From: Rhea pennata
Lineage: Eukaryota; Chordata; Aves; Rheiformes; Rheidae
Reading direction: 5' to 3'
Assembly: GCF_028389875.1 (NCBI RefSeq)
Contig: NC_084663.1
Span: 93,129,765-93,193,764, forward strand
DNA: 64,000 bases
A model generated the notes under the pieces. It saw only the letters and a list, made by a program, of their open reading frames with translations. It had not been told where the DNA came from and searched no databases. The position numbers were made by a program, and so were the translations under genes. This document shows positions 12,201 to 24,340 of the stretch, one piece after another (position 1 is the stretch's first letter; every line of letters begins with the position of its first letter).

Positions 12201-15200
12201 GACATGGCCAACATCTTCTCCTAAGACTGAGTAGCCAGCCAGAAAGCATCATCGAGGAATGCCTGTGATGGGCATCCTCCGAAAGGTCAGGCAGAACTGA
12301 GTCTGTCGCCCTCCAGCACGGGGTTTGGGGCAGGTCACTGAGTTCCTGCCATGGATAGGGACCAAGCAAGGAGAGTGAAGCAGGGAGCAAGCCCGGAAGA
12401 AGCAAATGTCCTGCTCCACTGGCCCGAAGGCTGTCCTCTCCTGGCAGTAGCTCCTTTGCACGCCCAGTCCTCCCACAGCAGCCAGTTGCCAGCCCAGCTC
12501 TCCAGACATCTGCCGGACAAAGCGAGAAGTAGGGTTATAGCTAGTGTGCTGCTCCCTTCCTGGGACATCCCTCTAATCCCTGGCCCTAGATAACACCAAC
12601 TTCATCCTCACTGAAAGCTAGAAATGGAAAGCAAGGCCAATCCCCCCATCCCCATCCCCCCAATCTCTACATTTGGCATAAGATCAGATAGGAAAGCATC
12701 TGCTCTATATCAAATGTTGTGAAAAGGTCCAGAGGAAGTGAAAAAGGAAGATCACAATGAAAACAGGATTTCCAAAACACTGCACATAGTGAACAAGGAC
12801 TAAGGTATACATTTTAAGTCTTATAATTAAACTAAAATGACAACAAAGGAAACAGCTATCAATTCATCTTTTTGCTGAATTCAGCTTTTGCAAACAAGTG
12901 TCCACATGGTTATGCACCAGAAAAATAAGCCAAGGACTTTTGCCCAAGATAGGCATGATTTGATTAGCATGTGAAAAGCACAGAGTGTAGGTGATGAACT
13001 GCAGTGTTAAAAAACAGAGGCCGAGGTGTCTGCTAACAGCTGTATACTACTACTGGTAATTGACCTGGAGATTATCTCATATTGACAGAAAAGTTAAATA
13101 GTGACACGGAACTTTCTTACTTTTTATTTCAAGAGAGGAAGCCTTGTTTTCTGACTCATGCTTTAACACAAGTGGTAATTACCAGGGCAGCACAGCTGGA
13201 AAAGACCTCAGGCACCCATTTAGTTCACAAAGAGCAAATATACCTAAACTATTCTTGATGTACATCTGTGAAAATACACGAGGGTAGACCATCATTTCTC
13301 ATCAAATTCATAAAATTCACATAAAATCGTGAGAACCCTATACAAATCTGCTCCTAGGATCGTTTTACTTACTTTCGAACTTGCAGGTTTACCATTTAAC
13401 AACACCCCCTTTCTTTGCAAAACAGGAGAGAAAATGAACTTTCATTTAAAAAGAAAGCTGACAGGGCTTTGAGGACATAACCAGTTATTAGCATCCGTGG
13501 ATCATCAGCTCACTCAAACAAGGGACACACTCCTACATGCCAGTTCAGACACTTCAAAAATAGTCTCAGGATATGAATGGCTGTGATTTACACAGTTACA
13601 CGATTGAATCATAAACACTGTACTCTGTGGGAACAAGTATTTCTTGAGTACTGCTTTGTGTATTCATGCTCAGTATTTTTATTTCATGTCTTATGAAATA
13701 ACATGAATTAGCAACGCCTATACTAACCTGTCAACCCTTTGTAGTGGCTGACAGCCAATGAATTGCCCAAAAGACTTGTAACAGTGGCTGGCATTCTTGT
13801 ATTTTGCTTTCTGACACAGGCATTTTTCCCAGGTTGACAGATGGCAATCGCCTGCAGCATGCTTCTAACATTGCATGTAAGCTGGCAAAAATTACTGACC
13901 TACATTGAGTAAACTCTAATACAGAAATATTTCTTTCTCCATTCCATCAGCTGCCCAATACACCTTAAGGGATAAAGACCAGCTCAAACACTAGGGACAA
14001 AACAAGAATATACTCTCCACGTGATGCTATCATTTAGTGCAATTACTGGAACCAGGTGCATGACTATTTTGGATCATGCACTGTTTCTAAATACGATGTA
14101 TGTGTGTATTGATTTTATACAGTAGATCTTTACTTTTTTGAGGTATCAAGTAAGGATTTGGGAAAGTAGGTAACTCAAAGCAAAATGAAATTGGCATTCC
14201 CACCCTTTAGAAATATCTACCAGAGTTATTTTTACAAAATATGACTTCTATTGAGTCGATCTTGTTATTAAAATACTGAAAACTTCTTTTTAACCTAAAA
14301 CCACTGCCAACTTTCACCTGCCAAAAAAGAATTAATGAGTATAAATTGCTAACATAGCTGTGTATGTATACAACTAACAATTTTTGATACTCAAAAAGAA
14401 GAAGAGACTTCCCACTTTTATACTAAATAAAGATGCTCAGAGGCTAGAATCACGGGAAACCTAAAATGTTGAATTAGCTAACAAACACACTGACAGTTTA
14501 ACTGACAAAAGACAGTGTTAAACCAAAAATACGACAGTTTGACTTGCTACTATTAACAAGATTTTTTTTGTTTGAAATTAAGACTTTGCATTTTACCGAC
14601 CGCAGAATTAAAAACAGTCCTGTGGATCACGCAAACAGATGGTTGTTTTGCAGTATTGTGTTCTTCAAGTAGCAAAGCAAATCTAAATATGCCGTTTTGA
14701 AAATGTCTGTAGTGAGGTTTACTTGGAGGGCTCCATACCCCGCTCCAAGGAGAGGACTCCACCACTAGTAGGAATTCAACGTTATCACCCTGCAGAATGG
14801 AAAGGGACCAGCTAGCCTTTTGAGAGAAGAGAAAGTGTTACTATTAAATAAACAACCTTGAAGTGATTGTTATCATTTGCAAATCTAATGAGTTTGTTTT
14901 CAAACACTGAGTTATTATGTATTTTCCCTTAAACTTGCAGTTCTAGTCTCTTAAGTGGATTCTGTGAATAAAACCGCCTCAAAAACAGTATCTGACCCAG
15001 TTTCAGAGGGATGCTTTGCAAGTCTGGAGATAAGCAGCTTTGAAAACAGATCTGCACACTTCACTGACATATTTCACAGCTATATTCGTAAACATTTCTT
15101 CTGCTGTTAAGATCTTCAGTAATCAGTACAACTCTAGTTTGACAGAAACTTCTCTTTTCCATTTTCAGAAACTCTCCTGGCCTGATAATGAGAAGTTTAG

Positions 15201-16319
15201 TGTGTTCTAGGACATCTGGATTGTACCTGATGCTGTGGCGCATACTAGAAACTGTAGTGTTTATGATGCAGGGACACATTTGTAAAGCCACTTTTATCAC
15301 AGTTACTACCAAAATGGTTAGCCTGCACTTGCAAACACAGATGCTGCAAATTTCTAGGTTTTGAAAACATTTTTTTTAATCATTTTTTGAGGAAGGAAGT
15401 TACCTAGCCCATTTTCCCCAGCAAAAAGTAAGCAGAAAGAGGAATTCTGTAATATAGTATAATAAGGTTTGCATTCCCTTCCTACCCCCCAAATTTAGGG
15501 TCTGTAAAGCACAACATCAAAAACTAAAGGAATGCCTATCTTGCTAGTAAGTATGCAGGTAAGTGGGTAAACATATTTGATAAACAGTCTTTCAACACAT
15601 TATGGAAATAATATTCTAACCCCCCCAACATATCCAACACTGTCCTAGCTACAGCTTCTCAAACCTTTCTAACTTAGCTCATGCCAAAGCACTCTTCCCT
15701 TTGTCTCTGCGCATAGGCACCTCTTCAAGGGCAGACCCTTGCTAGCCCTAGTAGGGAGTGATTAACCCATCCTAGTTGCAGCAAGCCCTACAAGCATCAC
15801 ACAGGGGCAGGGACAGCCCTTCCTAAAATACGGCTTTCTCAATATAAAGTTACCCCTTCTACCAGTCCAATTTTCCCCCGAGCACTAGCCTGAGGCATCT
15901 CTGCTCCCGTATCTCCTCAAGTCCAGAACAGCTCCTCCAAAGCCAGCACAGCTTCCAGGTCACAGAGGCTGGAGGAGACCCCAATAGCTTTTCCAGGGTG
16001 CAGCTGCAAACCTCACCTGACCTTTCTGAGCTGGGGTGATGTTCGGCTGCCTTGGGGCTGGGGAAGGAAAGCCCCCACATGCTGCTTAGGCCTTGCTCAG
16101 GCTGACAAGGGGCACAGCAGGCAGCAGGACCAGTGGGGCACAAAAGCTGGAGACCCCCAGGTGTGGTCCTTGCTCCGCAGGCTGCAGCAGGCACACTTCA
16201 GCCTGGGGAAGGGCTGTGGTACCAAAGGCTTTCAGGCACCTCAGAACATGAACATTCCCCTCCTTCCATAAAAAACAAAACAAAACAAAACAAAATGAAC
16301 AAAACTGTGCATTATACAT

Positions 16320-16380
16320 ATGTGTGTGTACACATCTATATATAAAAATATAAACATATATATATATATAAAAATAAGCG
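16320..16380. repeat. AT-rich low-complexity tract
   Basis: TG- and TA-rich sequence with a TATATATATATA core, lying directly beside the CpG island that starts at about 16385. Confidence 0.7.
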
Positions 16381-16384
16381 TATG

Positions 16385-17060
16385 TGAAGCGGAGGAGGTG
16401 CTTTCGGTGCAAGCCCGCCTTTCCCCACTGCCCCCGGCGCTCTCGCTTCCCGAGCCTACCTGCGCGCCCAGGATGCCGCCGCCAGTGTCGCCGCCAGTGC
16501 CGCCGCCCGGGCCCCGCGGCGGGGCAGGAGTGCGGGAGGCGCCGGGCCGGGCCAGGCCGGTCCTGGCCGGGGGGGCGGCGGCGGCATCGCGTGCGAAGCG
16601 GGATAGCACGGCGGGCCCGCTCTGAGTCACTGCTCGCCGCCGCGGTGAGAGCTGTGGGCTTTGAGCAAAAGAGAGACAGACGCTGACTGATCTCTCTCGC
16701 CCACCGGGAGGGAGGCCTGGCACGCAAGGCTTTCCTGTCACGCCGGCAGGAGCCTCCCGGGGCACCGGGGGCGAGCGTTGCCTCCTGCCCCCAGGGAGAC
16801 GGGGATGGCGGGAGGCAGGTGCAGCACGGCGCCGAGCTGAAGGATCGGATTAGAAAAACACCCCCCAAGTAAAAACGACGGCGTACAAAACACCGTAGTG
16901 GGGGGGGGGGGGGGGGGGGGAGAGAGAAAGGGGAGAGGGGGCCGCCCGCGCCTCCCCTAGCTCCGGCTGGCATTTCAGGAGCGCCATCGCGGCCCGGGCC
17001 AACGGCCGCCGCGCCGCGCGCCCCTAACGGCCGCCAACGGCCGCCCGCGCGCCCCGCTCC
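16385..17060. promoter_or_regulatory. CpG island with no assigned gene
   Basis: About 700 bases that are strongly GC-rich and dense in CpG, within an otherwise AT-rich region. In birds such islands usually mark promoters. On the minus strand an ATG at 16587 opens a 42-codon frame rich in proline, arginine and alanine, which reaches a plausible donor (CGCAG followed by GTAGGC, exon end at 16460). I could not find a matching downstream exon. A long non-coding RNA, an unrecognised gene or a distal promoter of a neighbour are all possible. Confidence 0.65.
16900..16920 (+). repeat. Homopolymer of 21 G inside the CpG island
   Basis: A run of 21 G followed by AG-rich sequence. It could form G-quadruplex structures. 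Its exact length is likely to be unreliable in an assembly. Confidence 0.85.
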
Positions 17061-18933
17061 GCGGCAGGCAGGGGGTTGGCGCCCGATCCTCGTTGCTCCA
17101 GGTGTCACAGTCACCCTGCGCGGGCAAGGGCAGCAGGGGAGTGAGTGTTCTGTGCCATCGACAGCAGAAACCACTGAGGATTTGGCAGGGCATTCGGCGG
17201 AATAGGTAGGTTTTAATAACGGGTGTTTGCAGAAGTTAGGAGCGCAACATTAGGTACGTTATTCATCCATCTCAGAAACAGCAGAAAGCTGACACTTCTT
17301 TAAATTTCGTGTTAATGGACTCAGTTGAACCAGTTATACCACAAGCTTTCCCAAAGCAGGTAAATGAGAAAAGATTACTCACAAGGAAAGCTTCCGTAAA
17401 ATGAGTATCACCCAAGTGAACATTTCACTAATTAAGTCTCTCCAAGAATCTTGAAGAACTTAGTGAACTTTAACAGATGTGACTTGGGATATGATTTCCA
17501 TCTCCATTTTACAGACCAAAAAAATCATAACATGTAAGGATTAAGCTGTTTATTCCTACTGAAAAGTGGGAGTAAATGCAAGTGACATAGTCTAACTCCA
17601 AGTGTACCCCCCCCCCCCAAGTCCTGAGCCTTACAAGTTTTCTGTAGAGTCCTTTTTGGAATAAAAAATTTTTTCCCCCTATTTTGCCTCTGCCTGAATG
17701 CTATCTCAGTTGCTCACCTGTAGTTGCTGCCCTTAAAGAAATTAGCAAGGGGTGATGCTAATGTCAGTGTCAAAAAGTGGCTGTGGGAGGTCTCCTATAT
17801 TCTTTTTATAGATTTCTTATGCTGCAAATTGTACAACAGATTAACCATCAAGTTTGTGGATGTGGGAAGCTTTCAAATTACTTATTTTAAAGTATACAAA
17901 GGCACAAGTAACTACACGGTCTCAGGATTCAGTAGGAGCAAATACAAAGGTCTACCGGCTGAATCAGATTTGCTCATATGCTGAAATCAGTCAAATATCA
18001 TGCATAGCCTAGTCAGCATATGGTTAGCCAGGATTCACTGGAGGTTACATTACAGAGGAATTAAAGGGCTATAACTAAATGCATTTTTAAAAAAAGCCTC
18101 AAACTTCATAAGTAGTAGCATGGAATTCATATTTGCATAATTGATGCAAACAAACGTGGTACAATAGAGAAATGCCACCATGCTGCATAAATGAAGTCAC
18201 ATAACAAACCTGAAGTACAGCAAGAATCCCCTATACTTTCCACACTGTTTTTCCTACCCTTTTGGCAGTGCCAATGGAAAGATTCAGAATTTTGAAGCAA
18301 TGATTCTAAGGACACCAAACTAAGTACAGCTTCAGGCTCCTTTGTACAGCTTGTGAATTTATCAGTCTTAAAGAAATAAATATTTCTGTAATGCTGGACA
18401 AAAGAGGATTAGCACTATCCTGAGAAAACTCTCAGAACATCGACTGCTTTGGTAGGGCAAGAATTATTTTAGACCGCAGGGCTTTTCCTACAAGGGTTAC
18501 ATAAAGGAAGAAAAGACTAAACAAACACATGCAAAACAAGCAGGTAGGAAATTATTTCTGTTGCAGAAAGAGCTGAAGCTTCTGGCCTTTTCATGTGGTA
18601 AACATTCTTATCAGCCCAAACTGCACTTTTCTAAACCTTTCTCTAAGTACTAGTGCATTTACATACTTTATATGTGTGCATATTCATGCATGACCAGGGA
18701 AGCATTGTAGATAGTCTAATCAAAACAGGCAGTAATTAAAAAAAAAAATCTGTAAAAGAGGTCTGCAGAGGTGGTGAAATAACGAGAGACAGAAAAGCAT
18801 TTACTGCCCCATATAGGGATGCTGACTCCATTTCAGTTGTTCATGGTACCAAGTACCTGCTGAGATACAGAAAATGTGGAATGAGCTTTATTATTCCAGA
18901 CAAATGGTTAAATGAAAGTTTATATTGATAGCT

Positions 18934-19008
18934 GATAATTATTTTTTTGTAACTATCAAAAGAATAAGGCCGACAATTATTTTTTGTAACTATCAAAAGA
19001 ATAAGACC
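18934..19008 (+). repeat. Tandem duplication, two units of about 37 bases
   Basis: Two adjacent near-identical units, each with a TTTTTTGTAACTATCAAAAG core followed by AATAAG. They differ by a T-run length change and a few substitutions. This looks like a local duplication rather than a known satellite. Confidence 0.8.
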
Positions 19009-19794
19009 TAGGAGTCTCGTTTCTTTAGAAGAACACTATTCTGCATTATTCATAGCCTACTAGATTGTTCCAAGAGGACAGTAGCTAGAACATGTTCAGG
19101 TTTTAATGAAGCAGGCTCTTGTCAGGAATAGAGACCTTGGGAGAAGTAATTCAGATTGTGGCAAGAAGGAAGCTTTGGAGAATCAGGTACTGCCTTCAGT
19201 AAGTCTTTTTGATCATTTAGAAGGAAAATGGCCACAAAGCATTTTCAGTAGTCAGTGCTTTGGGCTGGAGGAAGAGATTCTTCCTATTAGATTAGGAATC
19301 TTTTCCACTCCTTATATGTTGCCCAAGCAATAGGAGAACTGAAGCTCAAGGATGACACAGCCCAGTCTCTTGAGAAGGCCGAACATGGTAAGTATAGAGC
19401 ACAGGTTAAAATAAAAGTGTATATGTGCATATGTGATCATGGCAGTTCTCCCACCAATGCCAGCAGGAGATTGGCACAGAGATGGAATACAGGCATGTCA
19501 CCTGTTAATTAGCCCTTTGCCAGCTATTTCAGTTAACTTGTGTAGTCCAACTCAACTTGAGGGAAGGAGACCCTCAAGGAAACACATTCAGCTTTTAGAA
19601 GTGTTGTTGCTGATTATTATTCTTCCTTCAGTCCCTCCCCCTTGTCACCTGCCATCTCTCCTCTTCCATTTTTTCCACGTCCATCCAAGGGAAAGGCCAA
19701 ACACTAATGGCTCTCATTTCTTCCTTGAGCTTCCCCCTTTCTCCTGCTTCTCCCCTACTCAGTTGCCAATTACTTAAAAATCTAGAAATAGTGT

Positions 19795-20266
19795 CAAGGA
19801 GCAGCAAGAGCAAGGCTGCTCTGAGAGGGAGGACAAGCCAGGAATCCAGGATGATCTCAGCACAGGTATTTTGGGTCCTCCCTCCCCCGTCCCCAACAAG
19901 GGCACACCTCCATAGTACCTGAACAGAAGCAAGGTAGTAACGGCATCCTTCAACAGTCCCAGAGAAGGTAAGGTGGCAAGGAGTCATCTAGGGTGCCCAA
20001 CCAGGACAGCAGGAGACAGAGCTAGAGGCAAGGCTACAGCTTAGGCCCAAGGTTAATCCTGAAGGCAGGGCCAAAGATGAGACTGGAGACAAGGCTACCT
20101 ACAATATAGGCCCAGCATCCACCCAGGAAAACCAATAGTCTAGGACAGCAGAACCAGGCACTAGTCTGAATGCTGGTGCCTGAGCTTGGGAACTTCTGGG
20201 CCCGTGGTGTGTGCGAGTGGGCTTCCCAGCTGATGCTGGTCAGAGCCATTAAGGCCAAAGTGCTTA
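19795..20266 (+). repeat. Diverged interspersed repeat, copy A (family unassigned)
   Basis: GA- and CAGG-rich non-coding sequence that shares an ordered series of matches with 63414-63785. The shared blocks are GAGCAGCAA with GGCTGCTC at the left, a CAAGG-rich middle, an ACTTCTGGG/GCTTCTGGG block, and an ATTAAGGCC block at the right. The two copies are in the same orientation and clearly old. I cannot name the family; an old LTR is one possibility, but no coding parts are visible. Confidence 0.5.
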
Positions 20267-21178
20267 ACGTTAAATGCTAAAGTTGAAGCAAAATGAAGTT
20301 TTAGTTTTATGACTCCAATGAAGGGAATGTAAGTAGAGATGTGCTGTAAGAGACAATAGTGTTTCTTTGCAGTTAAAAGGCAAATCTCCTTTCGTCAGTT
20401 GTAGTAATGCTCTCTCTCTCCTAATAAGTAGTCCTGTCTCTGTGCGTGTGAAGAGATGGTGACTTCTAGATCTCAGGCTACCAGTATTTTGTTTTAGCCT
20501 CTGCTGTAGTGTCCCAGTATGATTTCAGACAGATTTTTTGCTTGTTTCTGCTTATTTAATGACGAAGTAGATGGATTTCTGCATCCAGTGTGAGTATCTA
20601 AGATAAGGCATAGTTACAAAGGATTGGCAAGGACCTTCCAGGTCTTTGCAGATAGTCCTGGACATAGGTCAACCTTCGTCTTGAAACTAGTGAGAAATAT
20701 TCCCTTCATTTCTCTTCTGTAAAGGCTGTTCAGTGACCTCACTGGTCTAATGATTGGAAATATACTTTCAAGGTCCTGCTCAAATTAATGCATGGTTTGG
20801 TTTACTGACACTTATTTTCCTAAATGGCCTGAAGTCTTCAGACACTTGTAAAGGTGCGCTTGCTTGCTTCTGACCCAACCAAGGAGCACAATCAGTAGAA
20901 CTCAGCATTACAAATTCTAATGATCATTCCTGATCTGAGACAGTTAATGCTGTGCTTGCCACATTGTGGCCACTCTAAAGATGCTCAAGTAATCCCACAT
21001 AGAGCAGAAGTTGAGCTTTGTTAAATGTGCCTGAACAGTCAGGATATATTATCATAGCCTGTAACAATTTGTAAATCACAGCTTCATTCTCAGCAGGATG
21101 AGCGGCCAAAGTGGATGGGATTTTATAACTGTCAATAACAAGTAGGAAACCTAAGGAAGTGTAACAACCAACATTTTT

Positions 21179-21184
21179 TTTATT
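21179..21184 (-). terminator. APOV1: Candidate APOV1 polyadenylation signal
   Basis: AATAAA on the minus strand, about 280 bases past the APOV1 stop codon. This gives a compact mRNA of the size expected for a small apolipoprotein. Confidence 0.4.
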
Positions 21185-21464
21185 AGTGGGGCAATGACCA
21201 AGCCATTCAGGAGGAATTAATTTTCAGGATTTGGCTACAGAAGAGCTCTGCAATCTCATTGCCTTCCCCATATCCATCAATGTTTTGTTTTGGGGAGATT
21301 TCAGCAGATGTCTTCCATCCTTTGGTCTCTGAAGCCGGGTTCCCTCTAGTGGCATTAACAGGAGCATTGATTCTGTGTTATTGACTCATCTTGGTCCGTA
21401 GTAGGGGCAGGGAGAAAGAGGACACTGCAGAATGCTACCAACCAGGAAACACTGACTTGTCTGA

Positions 21465-21564
21465 CTAGTAGCCTAGGACTTTTGTATTCCACAGGGTCTT
21501 TATTTTTTCCATCAGCTGTTCAGCCAGTATACTGAGTTTAGATGTCTCTCTAATGAGGAAGTTC
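21465..21564 (-). CDS. APOV1: APOV1 coding exon 3
   Basis: Follows a CCCCTGCAG acceptor. Encodes residues 76-107, an amphipathic helical tail (NFLIRETSKLSILAEQL through VLGY), then TAG. The coding sequence itself contains AATAAA across the KIK codons. Confidence 0.95.
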
Positions 21565-22881
21565 CTGCAGGGGACAACAATGTGTGTAGTAAGATACACA
21601 AATACGTGAGATAAGCAAATAAGAGAAAGAGTAATCTCTGTTCGCAGTAGTTAATCAAGCTACCCTTCTTTCACACTGCCTGTCAGTACAAAGCTTCTCA
21701 GTAGTCCTAGAGGGGCTTTCCTCAGAAAGCAGGAATAGGCAATCTATATTTGCCATGAGTTATATGAAACTGCATCTCTTGGGTCATCATGCTTTTCTGT
21801 TTGGGAGGAGAGCAACTCTTTTTCCCCTTCTTTAAGGAATATACATGTACAGCCAGAGCCAGTTCTGTCATTTGGGCTCAATGATACCAGTGTTTCCTGG
21901 CACCTTCAGTACTCAGCCCCTCACAAAGAGTACCACAGCATATGCACAGCCACTTTGAGGGTAGCTGATCCCTTACCAGCCAGTGTCTGCCTCCCTCACT
22001 ACTCATGTATAGAGATATCCACTGTCATCCTAGCATTGTTCAATATGCACCTCTGGAAGGCATTGTGCTTTCACAAGAAATCATCTCACCCCCACAATAG
22101 CCCTTTCCCATTGCATTCACATCAGGCTTTGTTTGCTTTTTCATTTCTCCCAGCATCTCCTCATGTAGAAACTGGATTAATCTGTACTTGCTCCCACTCC
22201 TCCCTTACTTCCCCATCTGTGGCTATTACAACATCAATACAGAAAACCTCTCCATACCTGGTACCAACAATTACTGGAGTCTGGGCAGCATCCACCAAGA
22301 ACTGACCAACTTTAGGGGACATCTTGTTCACAGTTTCATAGATATAAGCAACAACTGCATCAGGGATGACCAACCAGTCACGGCGGTTGTCTCTCTCAAA
22401 GATGGACTTTGAGTGCACTTCTGAGAAGGAGGAAGCAAAAGCCATGAGGTTTCCCTGATCACTCACCTCTCTGAAGTTTGCCCAGAGGTGCAGTGGGAAG
22501 AGAACAGAAATTCTTCATAAATGCAAAGCCCCTTCCTCCCCCTAATAATTTCCCTCCATCCAGCAGCACCTCATCTCTAATATTCATACATCTAGGTCTT
22601 AGGATTTGAATGGCAGAGTATTTGCACTAGCTGTGGAAGATTTTCAGGTAAGGCCCCTACCCACTGGATTCACATTCAACTAGCACTGTAAATTCATAGA
22701 CTCGGACTGTGTTGTTGGTCTTCGGTTCTGGTTAGTGGTTGGTATAAACTTCCTGAAGTAAGTGAGAACCTATAAAGCAGAGCCTTGTCTCAGTCAGACA
22801 GAAAGGCTTTTCAGACTTACCTGGGAAAGTGGTGCTAAGGAGTAGAATGAGAGCTATCACCAAAGCCCTGGATTGCAGCAT
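21465..22881 (-). CDS. APOV1: Apovitellenin I / apoVLDL-II, three coding exons, complete
   Basis: Small apolipoprotein made in the liver of laying hens under estrogen and carried on yolk-targeted VLDL. It limits particle size and inhibits lipoprotein lipase, so that lipid reaches the oocyte. Coding exons are 22821-22881, 22258-22420 and 21465-21564 (61 + 163 + 100 bases). All junctions are GT-AG and in phase, and encode 107 residues (chicken 106). Residues 1-24 form a signal peptide (RALVIALILLLS core). The mature peptide starts KSIFERDN, contains RRDWLVIPDA and ends LAEQLMEKIKTLWNTKVLGY, matching the family over its whole length. It has one extra residue near the mature N-terminus relative to chicken. 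The mature peptide has no cysteine, whereas the chicken protein has one and forms a disulfide dimer. A non-coding first exon probably lies at about 24341-24378. Confidence 0.95.
22258..22420 (-). CDS. APOV1: APOV1 coding exon 2
   Basis: Follows a CCTTCTCAG acceptor and ends at AG|GTATGG. Encodes residues 21-75, including the signal-peptide cleavage site after VHS (residue 24) and the RRDWLVIPDA core. Confidence 0.95.
22821..22881 (-). CDS. APOV1: APOV1 coding exon 1 (signal peptide)
   Basis: Starts MLQSRALVIALILLL and ends CCCAG|GTAAGT. An acceptor about 25 bases before the ATG (TTGGTGTACAG) suggests that the leader is split, as in the four-exon chicken gene. Confidence 0.92.
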
Positions 22882-24340
22882 GGTTTGCAGTACCAGTTCA
22901 GCCCTGTACACCAAGAGACCAGCTGGAATCACCGTATAATGGTTTGTTTATTATCAGAGAAATAAAGCATGCCTGTTAAACACCAGATTTGTGCAACAAA
23001 TCAAACCAATAAAAGAAAAAGAAAACAGGAAAGATCATGGTGCGTTTCCTCTTCAGAAGTGATAAAAATATAGCTCAAAAATGAAAGGGTCCTTGTTTTG
23101 TATACCTGTAAAAATCCACAATGAATGATAGCTTTCCGAGCTCCACAAAATACGTTAAAGTTACTTCTTTTATACAAGATCTAACCCTTCTTTTTCAGTG
23201 TATGAGCAAACCACTAAAACTGGCATAGATTAGAAGTTTCCTCCACATATCCATACAACTGAAGAAGTCACATTATGGGATTTCTTTGTTTGATTTTTTA
23301 TTAACTGGTTTGAAGAATCTTGTTCTGATCAGTGTAGCACATAAGATGCTCATCTTAATGATCCAGTGATCTGAGTATTTTGTCTTCCTATAGTTGAGAA
23401 AAGACCCAGCCAATGAAGTTCTTTAACTTTTTTTTGCATTGTGATTAGCGGTTAGTAACTCACACAGAACAAGTCCTCAAAAGGGAATAAATGCAAACTT
23501 TATCCTCACCTAATCTTTATTTTGTCTATTCAAAAAGCCAAAATTAGAGAACTCTTCAAGAGTCAGTACTTGGTAACTGAAAAGCATGGCATTACATCTA
23601 AATAAGCTTTTCACACACTGCATTTACAAAAGTGTTTAGAAGATAAACCTGATTTATACCCTGAGTAAAGGGCTGCCTCACTTAGGGCAACATGAACAAA
23701 ACATCACAGTGCTAGGGACTGCATGGAAAGAAAGGCTGCAAGCCTGTTACATATGACTGCTTTGCTCAACTCTGTGCCAAGTAGTTGCTAGTCAGTGCTC
23801 CTTATTCCACAGTAAGGCAGTTATTATCCATATTAACTTCCTACTATACACAGATTACATCCAAAAGCTACCACTTCATATTCACTAAGCATTTGTTGAC
23901 CAGCAGCAATTGCTCAGTTACCATCCCTCCTTGCTTTTTAATCCCAGAGCCAGTTTCTCCCTCCATAGATGCAAGGTATAAATTTGCTCCCAGAGAGCAT
24001 AGAGAAGGGATCTTACTTGATATAAAGCTTCAGTCCCAAAAATAGAGCAGCTTGGAAGAAGTTATGTATGCACTGAAACTCTGCAAAACCTATTATGGGC
24101 TTGACCTGCCTATAAATGTCCTACAAAGCATCCATAATTTGACTTCAGTCCAGGTTACTCAAGTGCTCCCACCCTCCTTCATTTCAGCAATATTCCTGTC
24201 TAGGGAACCTGAGAAGGTCTCACACTTTGGCTTGTAAGAAAAAGTGGGGCAAAATAGGAGACCACCTCCACTCACCACTGTATGGTCTAGATATACCAGT
24301 CACAAAGTTCACACCGCCAAGAACAGAGTTCAGCTCTTAC

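Larger units (their letters stand above)
4200..16380. other. Gene-poor intergenic region
   Basis: About 12 kb of AT-rich sequence with no exon I can support on either strand. It holds poly-T tracts at 4787-4811, 6790-6808 and 9217-9269 and a purine-rich patch near 10437-10480. The longest open frame (11554-12078, plus strand, 174 codons) has no recognisable domain, no conserved splice context and an erratic composition, so I treat it as chance. In mammals CLDND1 and CPOX flank GPR15; I looked for their conserved exons and did not see them. Confidence 0.55.
17065..21170. other. Intergenic region between the CpG island and APOV1
   Basis: No gene is supported. It contains a C run at 17608-17617, a tandem duplication at 18934-19008 and a diverged interspersed repeat at 19795-20266, listed separately. 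The remaining open frames are short and without domains. Confidence 0.5.

Noticed and set aside
13185-13290. Possible minus-orientation CR1 tail
   Set aside because: Only a short GGAAAAGACCTC-like match; too weak to separate from chance by eye.
4200-16380. CPOX or CLDND1 exons expected beside GPR15 from mammalian gene order
   Set aside because: I looked for their conserved motifs on both strands and found none.
16086-17174. 362-codon minus-strand open frame across the CpG island
   Set aside because: It is long only because GC-rich DNA has few stops. The translation is arginine/proline-rich, runs through the G homopolymer and ends in AT-repeat sequence.
17490-17560. Possible further MIR fragment (CCATTTTACAGACC)
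   Set aside because: Only one short block matches and the rest of the MIR order is missing.
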